From: Rhodococcus sp. 14-2470-1b
GTDB taxonomy: Bacteria; Actinomycetota; Actinomycetes; Mycobacteriales; Mycobacteriaceae
Reading direction: 5' to 3'
DNA: 64,000 bases
Assembly: GCF_002259415.1 (NCBI RefSeq)
Contig: NZ_NPFY01000023.1
Span: 42,401-106,400, forward strand
Shown here one piece after another: positions 27,052 through 35,606 of the stretch (positions are counted from its first letter, which is position 1; the number at the start of each line of letters is the position of its first letter). The notes below the pieces were generated by a model. The model was not told the DNA's origin and did not search any database. It was given only the letters and a program-made list of their open reading frames with translations. A program made the position numbers and the translations under genes.

Positions 27052-28185
27052 GTGAGTGCATCTTTTACACCCGAAGACGACGCGCGGTTCGCGGCCGACG
27101 TTGCGCAGGCTGCGGGCAGAGTGCTGCTCGACATTCGTGCGCGCGAGAACGGAACAACGGAAGGCCGCGAGCTCGGCCGCCTCGGAGATGCCGAGGCGAA
27201 CCAGCTGATCCTGGCCAGATTGAGTGCCGATCGGCCGGGCGACGCCGTGCTGTCCGAGGAGTCCGCCGACGATCCGGCCCGGCTCGACGCGCAACGCGTC
27301 TGGATCATCGACCCACTGGACGGGTCACGTGAGTACGGCATCCAGGGGCGCGCGGACTGGGCCGTCCACGTCGGACTGTGGGAGGCCGGGAAGGGGATGA
27401 CCGCGTCCGCAGTCGCCCAACCTGCTCTCGGAGCCGTCTATTCGACGGTGAAAACGGGGCAGCGAGCACCGTCGAGCGGCAGGCTGACCCTCGTCGTGAG
27501 CGACAGTCGTCCGCCCTACTACATCGAAGCGGTCGCCGGCGACGTCGGTGGAGATGTCGTCACGATGGGATCGGCCGGGGCGAAGGCGATGGCCGTCGTC
27601 CGCGGGGACGTCGACGCGTACGTGCACTCGGGCGGTCAGTGGGAATGGGATTCGGCTGCGCCAGTGGGCGTTGCCCTCGCGGCAGGCCTGCATTGCTCAC
27701 GCATCGACGGAACGCCGTTGCTGTACAACCAGTCTCATCCCTACCTCCCGGATCTCCTGATCTGCCGCACCGAACTCGCAGAGTCGTTGCTGGCGAGCAT
27801 CGCTCGGCATGCGACGAGGAAAGCAGACACTGGGCGCGTCGCGATGGCACGCGAATACATCAAGGCCTTGACGAGTCACGACGCCACCAAACTACGCCTC
27901 GCGGAAGGATGTCGACGCGTCGAGAACGGCGACGTCACCGGGGAGAGCGGGCAACACATTCGGGACGACCTGGAACAGTCGTCGCGGTACCGTCGCGTCA
28001 CCGCAGTACGTGACGTGGACATCGAGGAGTGGGAGTCCTTCGTCGTCGCACGGTACCGAATCGAACTGGACGACAACACGACACTGTCCACGGTCGAACA
28101 TTTCGCCATACCCGCCGGCGACATCACGGCCATCACGACGATCGTCGTTCCGGATCGTCAATCGGTCGATCCCGCGGGACCGTAG
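27052..28185 (+). CDS. inositol-monophosphatase/CysQ-type phosphatase with C-terminal SnoaL-like domain
   Basis: The product has 377 residues from GTG 27052. Residues ~1-255 are an IMPase/CysQ-type Mg-dependent phosphatase: DAVLSEESADD, VWIIDPLDGSREYG (metal-binding DPLDG) and WEWDSAAPVGVALAAGLHCS (the WD.AAP motif). Actinobacterial CysQ removes the 3' phosphate from PAP/PAPS. The next ~110 residues (MAREYIKALTSHDATKLRLA ... DDNTTLSTVEHFAIPAGDIT) look like a SnoaL-like/NTF2-fold domain, which is not part of usual CysQ proteins. The stop lies inside the convergent esterase-family gene (28 bp overlap). Confidence 0.82.
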   Translation: MSASFTPEDDARFAADVAQAAGRVLLDIRARENGTTEGRELGRLGDAEANQLILARLSADRPGDAVLSEESADDPARLDAQRVWIIDPLDGSREYGIQGRADWAVHVGLWEAGKGMTASAVAQPALGAVYSTVKTGQRAPSSGRLTLVVSDSRPPYYIEAVAGDVGGDVVTMGSAGAKAMAVVRGDVDAYVHSGGQWEWDSAAPVGVALAAGLHCSRIDGTPLLYNQSHPYLPDLLICRTELAESLLASIARHATRKADTGRVAMAREYIKALTSHDATKLRLAEGCRRVENGDVTGESGQHIRDDLEQSSRYRRVTAVRDVDIEEWESFVVARYRIELDDNTTLSTVEHFAIPAGDITAITTIVVPDRQSVDPAGP

Positions 28186-29390
28186 CCGGTCGAATGATCT
28201 GCGTCGTCGACGAAAAGCAAGCCGTCGTTGTCGACGAGGTGATCGGGGTCGAGCGGCGCATAACCGAACCACGGTGACACGCGGGCGTCGGGGCGCTCCG
28301 TTCCCAGTGCTTCGGACAGGGTGCGCGTGTCGACGAGGCTCCGCCCGGCACGCAACGAAAACAGATGGCCCTCCACGGTGTTCGGCAACGGCGGGCCGAC
28401 GTCGTGGCGCTCGATCGTGCCGACTGCGGTCGGCAGAAAAGCGAAGTCGGCGCCGAGCCGGGCGTCGACGAGGGCGCCCGCACTCCACCATTCGATCGAG
28501 CCCTGCCACATCTGCATGCTGCTCTTCCAGCGTTGGAGGTGGCTGTTGTGCGCCGATACCAACGTCGGTCCCCGCTCGGCGAGTGCCAGGAGGTTCTCCG
28601 CCATCATGGAATCTCGTAGGCTGCACAACCTTGTCATGCGTGCCGCGGAGCCGTCCGCCATCCAGTAGTGGTAGCGCAGTAGACCGATGGCGGTCCGAGC
28701 ACACAGGTGTGCGTCGAACCAGGACTCGCGGGCCGTCACCGCGCGGAGACGTGGCGCCTGCATATCGAGGAGACTCGCCAGATCGTCTGCGACGAGCCGC
28801 AATTCGATGGCTTCTGCACTGCGTCCGAAGGACCGTGACGGGGAGTGCATCGCATCGGGATCGGTCCATCGCTCGTCCGGACCGAGCAACCGATCCAGAG
28901 TCTCACCGATGACGGGAATCAGATCCGATTGCACCCAACGGGCGAGGTAGGCATGGAGTTCGGTGAGTGCGTGCCGTGGGCTGGCTGCCGACGCCATCTC
29001 CAGCGGTGCATCGAAACCAGCGAATCGGACGGCCTCGGAGACCGGGTGCCGACGGTTGTGCTCACGCATCCACTGCACGAGCTGCCGATTTCCGTCCAAC
29101 GTGCCCCATTCGTGGCTGAAGCCGTGTGTTAGAACGTGATCGAGCGTGCCGACGCCGCTCACGACGTAGTCGTCCACCAATCGACCCATCAGGCAGTCGC
29201 TTTCGATGGAGATGGTGCGGTAGCTCTCGTTCTCGACGAGTTCGCGGAAAAGGTCGTTCCGCAGTTCCAGGAGTCCATGAGCGCCGTGGGTCGGCTCTCC
29301 GACGGCGAGCAGTTGCGGCCGGGTACCCAGCAGTTGGACGAGGGAAGACCCCTGGGCTGGATGGACGACGTGGTCGATAGAAGCAGGCAT
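28158..29390 (-). CDS. erythromycin-esterase-family protein
   Basis: The product has ~410 residues from ATG 29390 (MPASIDHVV). LLAVGEPTHGAHGLLELRND holds the Glu and His of the EreA family; ISIESDCLMGRLVDDYV, VRFAGFDAPLEM and VSAHNSHLQRWKSSMQMW are later conserved blocks including a second His. Known members open macrolide lactones, but most homologues of this family have no proven antibiotic substrate, so macrolide resistance should not be assumed. It is divergent from the double-MerR regulator. Confidence 0.85.
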   Translation of the reverse strand: MPASIDHVVHPAQGSSLVQLLGTRPQLLAVGEPTHGAHGLLELRNDLFRELVENESYRTISIESDCLMGRLVDDYVVSGVGTLDHVLTHGFSHEWGTLDGNRQLVQWMREHNRRHPVSEAVRFAGFDAPLEMASAASPRHALTELHAYLARWVQSDLIPVIGETLDRLLGPDERWTDPDAMHSPSRSFGRSAEAIELRLVADDLASLLDMQAPRLRAVTARESWFDAHLCARTAIGLLRYHYWMADGSAARMTRLCSLRDSMMAENLLALAERGPTLVSAHNSHLQRWKSSMQMWQGSIEWWSAGALVDARLGADFAFLPTAVGTIERHDVGPPLPNTVEGHLFSLRAGRSLVDTRTLSEALGTERPDARVSPWFGYAPLDPDHLVDNDGLLFVDDADHSTGYGPAGSTD

Positions 29391-29406
29391 ACAGTGAACG
29401 CTATCG

Positions 29407-29436
29407 TTGAACCGTCCTTTGAAGCTTTGAAAGGAT
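29407..29436 (+). promoter_or_regulatory. dyad and promoter-like elements before the double-MerR gene
   Basis: CCTTTGAAGCTTTGAAAGG (29416-29434) is an imperfect dyad around AAGCTT. TTGAAC at 29407-29412 lies 18 bp before AAGGAT (29431-29436). MerR proteins often bind dyads in long promoter spacers, so this may be the regulator's own site. AAGGA could also be the ribosome site for ATG 29443, so the -10 is uncertain. Confidence 0.45.
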
Positions 29437-29442
29437 CCTGCC

Positions 29443-30297
29443 ATGTCGACCACCGAAAAGCCTCGATTGCGTCCCGTCGACCTGGCTCGCGAACACGGGA
29501 TGTCGACGCAGGCTGTGCGTAATTACGAGGATGCCGGAATACTTCCCGCGGCCACGAGAACCGAGCACGGTTATCGGACGTACACGCCGATGCACGCGCA
29601 AGCCTCGAGGACGTTCCGAGCTCTCACTGCGGGGCACGGCCACGCGATGTCGACGGCCATCATGTGCGCCGTTAATTCCGGTGACGTCGGCTCCGCGCTC
29701 CAGATGATCGACGACGCACACGTACAGCTGCGCGAAGAACGTGCAACCCTGCGCTCGGTCGAACATGCTCTGGCAGGAGTGGAGCCTGCAGGAACGACTC
29801 GAGGGGGAGTGGAGCCTGCAGGAACGACTCGAGGGGGAGTGGAGCCTGCAGGAACGACTCGAGGGGGAGTGGAGCCTGCAGGAACGACGCCCGCCGGGTT
29901 GTTCATCGGCCCGCTTGCTCACAAGCTGGGTGTCGAGCCCGCGACCTTGCGCAAGTGGGAGCGCGCGGGGTTGGTGAGACCCCACCGTGACAGGAAGACG
30001 GGGTATCGCGTCTACGCCGAGTCCGCGGTACGCGACGCGCAGCTGACCCGGCAGCTGCGGCGAGGAGGGTTTGCGCTGCGCCAGATCGCGCCGTTGATCG
30101 CCCACGTTCGGAGCGCGGGCGGCGTGGAACCGCTTGCGGATCTGATGGACGACTGGCGCGGCCGGATCCATGCTCGCGGGCGCGCGATGCTGACCGGTGC
30201 CGCGGAGTTGGACAGGTACCTCGTGCTCAGGAATCCTGACGGTCCAGTTCGTCCAGAGCTGCCCGTTGCTCCGCCGTCCGTGCCTGTGCATCGGTGA
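29443..30297 (+). CDS. TioE-like regulator with two MerR-type HTH units and a repetitive linker
   Basis: The product has 284 residues. HTH 1 is residues ~10-50: RPVDLAREHGMSTQAVRNYE then DAGILPAATRTEHGYRTYTP. HTH 2 is ~150-200: GPLAHKLGVEPATLRKWERA then GLVRPHRDRKTGYRVY. Between them, around 112-149, GVEPAGTTRG is repeated four times (last copy ends TTPAG). The DNA repeat is annotated separately. MerR proteins normally have one HTH and dimerise; the two-HTH form is known in TioE-type actinobacterial regulators. The divergent esterase-family gene is the obvious candidate target. The 3' end overlaps the convergent coiled-coil gene by 71 bp. Confidence 0.83.
   Translation: MSTTEKPRLRPVDLAREHGMSTQAVRNYEDAGILPAATRTEHGYRTYTPMHAQASRTFRALTAGHGHAMSTAIMCAVNSGDVGSALQMIDDAHVQLREERATLRSVEHALAGVEPAGTTRGGVEPAGTTRGGVEPAGTTRGGVEPAGTTPAGLFIGPLAHKLGVEPATLRKWERAGLVRPHRDRKTGYRVYAESAVRDAQLTRQLRRGGFALRQIAPLIAHVRSAGGVEPLADLMDDWRGRIHARGRAMLTGAAELDRYLVLRNPDGPVRPELPVAPPSVPVHR
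29776..29888 (+). repeat. 30-bp tandem repeat, 3.8 identical copies
   Basis: Units start at 29776, 29806, 29836 and 29866; the first three are identical and the fourth stops after 23 bp. Each unit begins GGAGTGGAGCCTGCAGGAAC. Thirty bases are ten codons, so gain or loss of units keeps the frame and only changes the linker between the two DNA-binding units. Identity between copies points to recent expansion. Confidence 0.95.
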
Positions 30298-31147
30298 GAA
30301 TCCTTCGTAGACGGCGGGATTCGCGCTCGGTCGACTTCTCGTCCTTTCTGGCGTCGGCTTCGTGCTCTTCGGCATCGTGCAACTCGGAGCGCAGCTGAGC
30401 CAACCGCTCCTTGATCTCGGTCAGCCGGGTCGACGCCGCCTCGGCTGCGGCGTCGGCGACAGCGGCGGCGTTCTCGGCTGCCTGCTCGTCCTCCCGAGCC
30501 TCCTCGAACCGTTCCCTGGCCTCGTCGAATCGCTTCCGAGCCTCCGCTTGCACCTCCGCGGCCCTGGCGGCTGCCTCTGTGTCCTCCTCGTGCGTCGCCT
30601 CGTCCGGCTGCTCGGATTCGGCAGTGTCGGTGGATGTGGTCGGTTCCGGGGCCAACGACAGCACGGCGGGGCCGAAGCCGCTGTAGGACTCGGCCGTCAC
30701 CACTCGTCCCGCGCGTACACGCTCGGCGACATCGGGATCTGCGAGTGCGGCACCGAGGGTCTGACCGACTTCGCGGGCCGCGTCCTCCGTGGTGGTCCGT
30801 CCGCGATCGGCGGCGATCTCGACGGCACGGGCGGAGAGGGCGCGGATCGATTTCTGACGGTCCGCCGACAGTTCTCTGAGGTCCCCGGCGGCCGATCGGC
30901 GCTGGGCGTCGCGAAGCCTGTCGCCGAGGTCGAACAGATCTGCCACGTCCTCGGGTTCTTCGCGGACCAGGAGATTGACCATCCATCCGACGGTCGTCGG
31001 CTTACGGAGCTTGGTGATCGCGGCCGCTAGTTTGCGGTTGCCCGAGTCCTTGGCGGCGGCAGCAGCGGATGTGCGAGCGGCGACGAACTCGGCCGGATCG
31101 ACGGAATACAGCTCGGCTGCAATGTCGTCGAGTTCGGCGGAGGACAT
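30227..31147 (-). CDS. coiled-coil protein of unknown function
   Basis: The product has 306 residues from ATG 31147 (MSSAELDDIAAELYSVDPAE). Residues 1-160 are helical with a conserved-looking core (FVAARTSAAAAAKDSG, KPTTVGWMVNLLVREEP). From about 200 a long Glu/Ala/Arg-rich coiled coil follows (RKRFDEARERFEEAREDEQA ... RRILTDAQARTAEQRAALDE). No catalytic motif or membrane segment is visible. Similar proteins are frequent in actinobacteria, but I cannot give a function. It lies between the double-MerR gene and tRNA-Arg. Confidence 0.75.
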   Translation of the reverse strand: MSSAELDDIAAELYSVDPAEFVAARTSAAAAAKDSGNRKLAAAITKLRKPTTVGWMVNLLVREEPEDVADLFDLGDRLRDAQRRSAAGDLRELSADRQKSIRALSARAVEIAADRGRTTTEDAAREVGQTLGAALADPDVAERVRAGRVVTAESYSGFGPAVLSLAPEPTTSTDTAESEQPDEATHEEDTEAAARAAEVQAEARKRFDEARERFEEAREDEQAAENAAAVADAAAEAASTRLTEIKERLAQLRSELHDAEEHEADARKDEKSTERESRRLRRILTDAQARTAEQRAALDELDRQDS

Positions 31148-31181
31148 GTGCGCAATTGTTGCACCGTGCGGCAAGAATATG

Positions 31182-31254
31182 TGCCCCCGGCAGGATTCGA
31201 ACCTGCGGCCTTTCGCTCCGGAGGCGAACGCTCTATCCCCTGAGCTACGGGGGC
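31182..31254 (-). tRNA. tRNA-Arg (CCG)
   Basis: A 73-nt cloverleaf on the minus strand: acceptor GCCCCCG / CGGGGGC, anticodon loop CTCCGGA giving CCG, T arm GCAGG-TTCGAAT-CCTGC, discriminator A, no encoded CCA. It reads CGG codons. Confidence 0.94.
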
Positions 31255-31376
31255 GCGCCGAGACGAAGAAAACCTACGTATCCGGCGTGCCTGTTGGGCG
31301 GCTCCAAGACTAGCGCATTGCAACCGTCACCTGAAATCGCACCTGGTGTTAACGGAAGAGGAGGACAGTCGAGGGC

Positions 31377-33773
31377 ATGACCGACTACGAGTATTCGGAC
31401 GACGCTCTCGATCTCGACCTGGCGTGGTGGTCGGCAGCGAACTATCTGACCGTCGCGCAGATATACCTGAAGGACAACACGCTTCTGCGTGAGCCGCTCG
31501 ACGCGTCGCACATCAAACCTCGCCTGCTGGGGCACTGGGGGACAAGCCCGTGCCTGTCGATGATCTACACCCTGCTCAACCGTCACATCAACGAGACCGA
31601 CACCGACTGGCTGTACGTGACAGGCCCGGGACACGGCGGACCGGCCCTCGTGGCGTCGACCTATCTCGAAGGGACGTACACCGAGATCTACCCGCACGTG
31701 TCCCGCGACGCGGACGGAATACGACGCTTGTGTCGTCAGTTCTCCGCTCCCGGCGGGATACCGAGTCACGTCAGCGTGCAGACGCCGGGCAGCATCCACG
31801 AGGGCGGCGAACTCGGCTATGCACTTGTTCATGCGGGCGGAGCAGCATTCGACCGACCACAGTTGACGGTTGCGTGCGTCATCGGTGACGGAGAGGCAGA
31901 GACGGGTCCGCTCGCGGGCTCCTGGAAGCTCCCGGCGTTCCTGAACGCGCGACGCGACGGTGCGGTGCTGCCGATCATCAACGTGAACGGCGCGAAAATC
32001 GCGGGGCCGACGGTGTTCGGCCGGAGTCGCGACGAGGACATCGTCGACTTTCTGCACGGGCAAGGATGGGAACCCGTCGTGGTGGCCGGTGACGATCCAC
32101 GTGTGGTGTTCCCGGAACTGCTGCGCGTGCTTCGTGAGTCGCATCGGAGAATCCGAGCGATCCAGAGCGCCGCTCGAACCGGTGAGCCCGAGACCGGTGC
32201 CCGATGGCCCGCGATCATCCTGCGCACGCCCAAGGGCTGGACGGGCCCTCACACCGTCGACGGTGTCCTCGTCGAGGGCACTTTCCGGGCGCACCAGGTG
32301 CCCCTGTCCGGTGTCAGGACCAACCCGGAGCACCTGGCGCAGTTGGAAACCTGGCTGCAGTCCTACCGTCCCCATGAACTGTTCGACGGCGACGGAACCC
32401 TTGCCCCGCAGATCGCCGCGCTGGCTCCGGCGGGGGACAAACGAATGGGGTCGACGCCGTACGCCAACGGCGGCCGTCTGCTGCAACCACTACGTATCCC
32501 GCCACTCGAGAACTACGAGATCTCGATCGAGTCGCCCGGCGCAGGTTTTCACGAGACGACGAGGGTGCTCGGTGAGTTGATGCGCGACATCTACGCGGGG
32601 AACACCTCGGACGACGGTGGAGGAAACTTCCGGTTGTTCTCGCCGGACGAAACCTCGAGCAACCGCTTGGCTGCGGTCTTCGAGCAGACCGACCGCTGCT
32701 GGCAACTCCCGACGAAGGACTGGGACGACCACCTCTCACCCGACGGACGTGTGATGGAGGTACTCAGCGAGCACCTGTGCGAAGGGTGGCTCGAGGGCTA
32801 TCTTCTGGCGGGAGGCCACGGACTGTTCGCGAGCTACGAGGCATTCGCGATGGTGAGCGTGTCCATGATGATCCAGCACGTCAAGTGGCTGCAGCACGCC
32901 GCCGATCTGCCGTGGCGAGAACCGGTGGCGTCGCTCAACGTGCTGCTGACCAGTACGTGTTGGCGCAACGACCACAACGGGTTCAGCCATCAAGGACCAG
33001 GCATGATCGACGCGGCGATTCCGCTCTCGCCCGAGGTCGTGCGAATCTGGCTACCACCGGACTCCAACACCCTGCTGTCGATCGCCGATCACTGCTTCCG
33101 CAGCAGGGACCACGTGAACCTGATCGTCGTGGACAAGCAACCTCACCTGCAGTATTTGACGCTCCAACAGGCGGCCGAGCACTGTGCCGCGGGCGCGTCG
33201 GTGTGGCACTGGGCGGGAACGGAAACCGAGTCCGCCGGGAGCCCCAGCGAACCCGACGTGGTGCTCGCCGCAGCGGGTGACGTACCGACCCAGGAAATCC
33301 TCGCCGCCGCACAGATCCTCGCCGAGTGGGTTCCCTACCTGCGTGTCCGCGTCGTCAACGTCGTGGATCTGATGGCACTGGTGACGCCGGGGGACCACCC
33401 ACACGGGTTCACGCACGAGAAGTTCGTCGATCTCTTCACCGCGGACACCGACGTGGTGTTCGCGTTTCACGGCTATCCCCGCGCGGTGCACGAACTACTG
33501 CACGGCAGGCCGAAGGTCGATCGGTTCCACGTACGCGGCTTCAACGAACAGGGCACGACCACAACGCCGTTCGACATGGTGGTGCTCAACAGAATGAGCC
33601 GCTACCACCTTGTGCTCGAGGCCCTGCGTCGGTCGAGGCGGGTACCGGAGCGCGGCGCAGAACTGGTGTCGTACTGCAACGCCCAACTCGAGCGGCATGC
33701 GACCTACGTCGTCGAGCACATGGAGGACATGCCCGAGGTCGCGGACTGGACGTACTCGCCGACTCTCAGTTAG
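31377..33773 (+). CDS. xfp: xylulose-5-phosphate/fructose-6-phosphate phosphoketolase
   Basis: The product has 798 residues, the usual length. The enzyme is thiamine-diphosphate dependent and splits xylulose-5-P (and often fructose-6-P) with phosphate into acetyl-P plus glyceraldehyde-3-P or erythrose-4-P. LLGHWGTSPCLSMIYTLLNR, VTGPGHGGPALVASTYLEGT and SIHEGGELGYALVHAGGAAF are family blocks; VIGDGEAETGPLAGSWK is the GDG...ThDP/Mg motif. GAGGAGG upstream supports ATG 31377. No acetate kinase gene is in view. The 3' end overlaps the convergent DUF305 gene by 8 bp. Confidence 0.96.
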   Translation: MTDYEYSDDALDLDLAWWSAANYLTVAQIYLKDNTLLREPLDASHIKPRLLGHWGTSPCLSMIYTLLNRHINETDTDWLYVTGPGHGGPALVASTYLEGTYTEIYPHVSRDADGIRRLCRQFSAPGGIPSHVSVQTPGSIHEGGELGYALVHAGGAAFDRPQLTVACVIGDGEAETGPLAGSWKLPAFLNARRDGAVLPIINVNGAKIAGPTVFGRSRDEDIVDFLHGQGWEPVVVAGDDPRVVFPELLRVLRESHRRIRAIQSAARTGEPETGARWPAIILRTPKGWTGPHTVDGVLVEGTFRAHQVPLSGVRTNPEHLAQLETWLQSYRPHELFDGDGTLAPQIAALAPAGDKRMGSTPYANGGRLLQPLRIPPLENYEISIESPGAGFHETTRVLGELMRDIYAGNTSDDGGGNFRLFSPDETSSNRLAAVFEQTDRCWQLPTKDWDDHLSPDGRVMEVLSEHLCEGWLEGYLLAGGHGLFASYEAFAMVSVSMMIQHVKWLQHAADLPWREPVASLNVLLTSTCWRNDHNGFSHQGPGMIDAAIPLSPEVVRIWLPPDSNTLLSIADHCFRSRDHVNLIVVDKQPHLQYLTLQQAAEHCAAGASVWHWAGTETESAGSPSEPDVVLAAAGDVPTQEILAAAQILAEWVPYLRVRVVNVVDLMALVTPGDHPHGFTHEKFVDLFTADTDVVFAFHGYPRAVHELLHGRPKVDRFHVRGFNEQGTTTTPFDMVVLNRMSRYHLVLEALRRSRRVPERGAELVSYCNAQLERHATYVVEHMEDMPEVADWTYSPTLS

Positions 33774-34473
33774 TACCGAGGGGCTGAGCACCTTTGTCGG
33801 CGAGCATCTGTGTCATCAGGGTGGATTCGCTTTCCTGAGTCGAGATCATCGACTGAGCGAGACGAACGAGTGCAGGAGTTTCAGCGTGATCCGCCGCGTA
33901 TTCCATCATCGAGAGTCCACCCTGGTGGTGACGCAGCATCAGTTGCAGGAACATGACGTCGACGGCCGGTCCGGTTGCCTGGCGGAGGGCGGCAAGTTCG
34001 TCGCTGGTGGCCATTCCCGGCATTGCCGCGACGGGCCCCGTCGTCTCGGATCCGTCGGAGCCGGCTGACATTCCGGCCATCGAGTGGCCGTGTTCGTCAC
34101 CGGTCATCCAGCCCATGTAGCCGTCGGTCCCGACGGGGGAGCGGTCCCAGATGGCGAGCCAACCCTGCATCTGGCCGACCTGGTTCTGCTGCGACGTGAG
34201 CATGTCGAACGCGAGGTTACGGACGAGCGGGTCGGTGGCATTGGTCATAGCGATCGACGACATGTCGATGGCTTGATTGTGGTGCACCGACATGTCCTGC
34301 GCGAAGCCGACGTCCACCGAATCGGATGCAGGAACGTTGTCGTTTCCACCGAGGAAGTTCGTTCGTGCCAAGAATCCCAGAGCGAACCCGATTGCGACTG
34401 CGGCGACGACGCCGAGGGCCAGCAGAGCCACCAATTGTGGCCTGCTGACCCTCGGCTTCGTGGGAGCAGTCAT
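33766..34473 (-). CDS. DUF305 family exported protein
   Basis: The product has 235 residues. One membrane helix lies near residues 10-35 (LVALLALGVVAAVAIGFALG). Two DUF305 units carry the His pairs: DMSVHHNQAIDMSS near residue 56 and LMLRHHQGGLSMMEYAADHA near 185. The family is exported or periplasmic-like, often linked to copper or other metal handling; here metal binding is suggested only by the His/Met content. It starts one base within the stop of the upstream DUF3105 gene, so the two form an operon. Confidence 0.88.
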   Translation of the reverse strand: MTAPTKPRVSRPQLVALLALGVVAAVAIGFALGFLARTNFLGGNDNVPASDSVDVGFAQDMSVHHNQAIDMSSIAMTNATDPLVRNLAFDMLTSQQNQVGQMQGWLAIWDRSPVGTDGYMGWMTGDEHGHSMAGMSAGSDGSETTGPVAAMPGMATSDELAALRQATGPAVDVMFLQLMLRHHQGGLSMMEYAADHAETPALVRLAQSMISTQESESTLMTQMLADKGAQPLGTN

Positions 34474-35387
34474 CAGGAAGCGGGTGCCGGGGCTGCCGGT
34501 GCTTCGGTCGGGATCTGAAGGTCGCTCGGAAGCTGCAGGTCCGACGGCAGGCCACCGGTTGCGCCCGTCTCGCTGGCGTCGGGTGTGATGCCTGCGCCGT
34601 CCATCGGGACTGCGTCGGGTCCGGGTGCCGAGGCGTCGAACAGCGGTGGGTTGTCGGGATCGAATCCGCCACCGGGTACGGTCGCGCAGCTCGCACCGAC
34701 CTCGGGGTACTGGTACCGGTTGAGCCGCAGCGCGGAGATGAACTGGTTCACTCGTTCGTCGTCGACACTGTCGACCTTGAGCTGGTGTCCCCAGGACTGC
34801 AGTGAGACGGGAGATTCCTGACCGGGGTAGGGCGACATCAGCATGTAGGTCTCACCGTCGACCTTGTCGGCGAGCACCTGGATCTGATCCTCGGACAACA
34901 CGTCGGGGTTGTAGGTGATCCACACGGCTCCGTGCTCGAGCGAGTGGACTGCGTTCTCGGTGCGGATCGCTTCCGGGTACACGACGCCGGTGCAGGTGGC
35001 CCACGTCGCGTCGTGGGGGCCGCCGAACGGAGGCGTCTGGTCGTAGGCGACGCGCTGCGTGGGGGACACGTGCAAGGCGGCCTCGTACGGCTGAACCACG
35101 ACGTCGGCGATGTTCGACGACGGGTCCTGGTTGCTCTCGCTGGGCTCCCATCGCTGGGCTTCGGCGCGGTCCTGATACTTCGGGAAAAGGTTGATGGCCA
35201 GAGCCGCGATGAGGCCGACCACGACGACGACGGCTCCGACGGTCAGCCACGGGACCTGGCGGTTCTTGGGCGCGCCCGATTTCTTCGTCGCAGGGACGCC
35301 GCTGCTTTTCTTTGCAGCCTTGATGGCCTTGTTGGCTTTGGCTGCAGACTTCTTGTCCGGACCGCCGTTGTTGGAACCCGTGGGCAT
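34473..35387 (-). CDS. DUF3105 membrane-anchored protein
   Basis: The product has 304 residues. A Lys/Ala-rich cytosolic start (KSAAKANKAIKAAKKSSG) precedes one membrane helix (VPWLTVGAVVVVVGLIAALA). The extracellular DUF3105 domain contains PFGGPHDATWATCTGVVYPE and HSLEHGAVWITYNPD, its signature. The last ~70 residues are Pro/Ala/Asp-rich with repeats such as LPSDLQLPSDLQIP. DUF3105 plus DUF305 genes are a recurrent actinobacterial pair. The function is unknown; conserved His and Cys residues hint at a metal or redox role. Confidence 0.88.
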   Translation of the reverse strand: MPTGSNNGGPDKKSAAKANKAIKAAKKSSGVPATKKSGAPKNRQVPWLTVGAVVVVVGLIAALAINLFPKYQDRAEAQRWEPSESNQDPSSNIADVVVQPYEAALHVSPTQRVAYDQTPPFGGPHDATWATCTGVVYPEAIRTENAVHSLEHGAVWITYNPDVLSEDQIQVLADKVDGETYMLMSPYPGQESPVSLQSWGHQLKVDSVDDERVNQFISALRLNRYQYPEVGASCATVPGGGFDPDNPPLFDASAPGPDAVPMDGAGITPDASETGATGGLPSDLQLPSDLQIPTEAPAAPAPAS

Positions 35388-35520
35388 CGCTGTCGTCGCT
35401 CTTTCGGTTGTCGGAGGTGCAGTTGGGTGCGCAAAACTACTTGTGATCGCAGAGCGCCCTTACTGTACGGTCCTTGTCTGAGTGCTTGCTTTGAGGTGCC
35501 GCCAGTACAGGCTGTTGTCG

Positions 35521-35592
35521 CCTCAGGCCAGTGGTTGCCGACAGCCCCCGCCTCAGACCACGGGCGCCTCGTACCTCGGGCACCTCAGACCA
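35521..35592. repeat. three spaced CCTCAGACCA decamers before argS
   Basis: CCTCAGGCCA at 35521-35530 and CCTCAGACCA at 35551-35560 and 35583-35592. Spacing is 30 and 32 bp, about three helical turns. The last one abuts the argS -10 hexamer. They may be operators of an unidentified regulator of argS or of the divergent DUF3105 gene. Confidence 0.6.
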
Positions 35593-35598
35593 TAGGAT
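35593..35598 (+). promoter_or_regulatory. argS -10 element, probable leaderless transcript
   Basis: TAGGAT is followed by exactly eight bases and then the GTG start at 35607. Transcription would begin at or within a base or two of the start codon. No ribosome-binding site is visible and no convincing -35 is found. Confidence 0.55.
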
Positions 35599-35606
35599 AG
35601 ACACCT

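Noticed and set aside
28158..29390. Macrolide resistance gene
   Set aside because: Family membership is clear, but most members lack shown macrolide activity, so no resistance is claimed.
29776..29888. CRISPR-like repeat array
   Set aside because: Units are directly adjacent with no spacers, and are in frame inside a protein gene.
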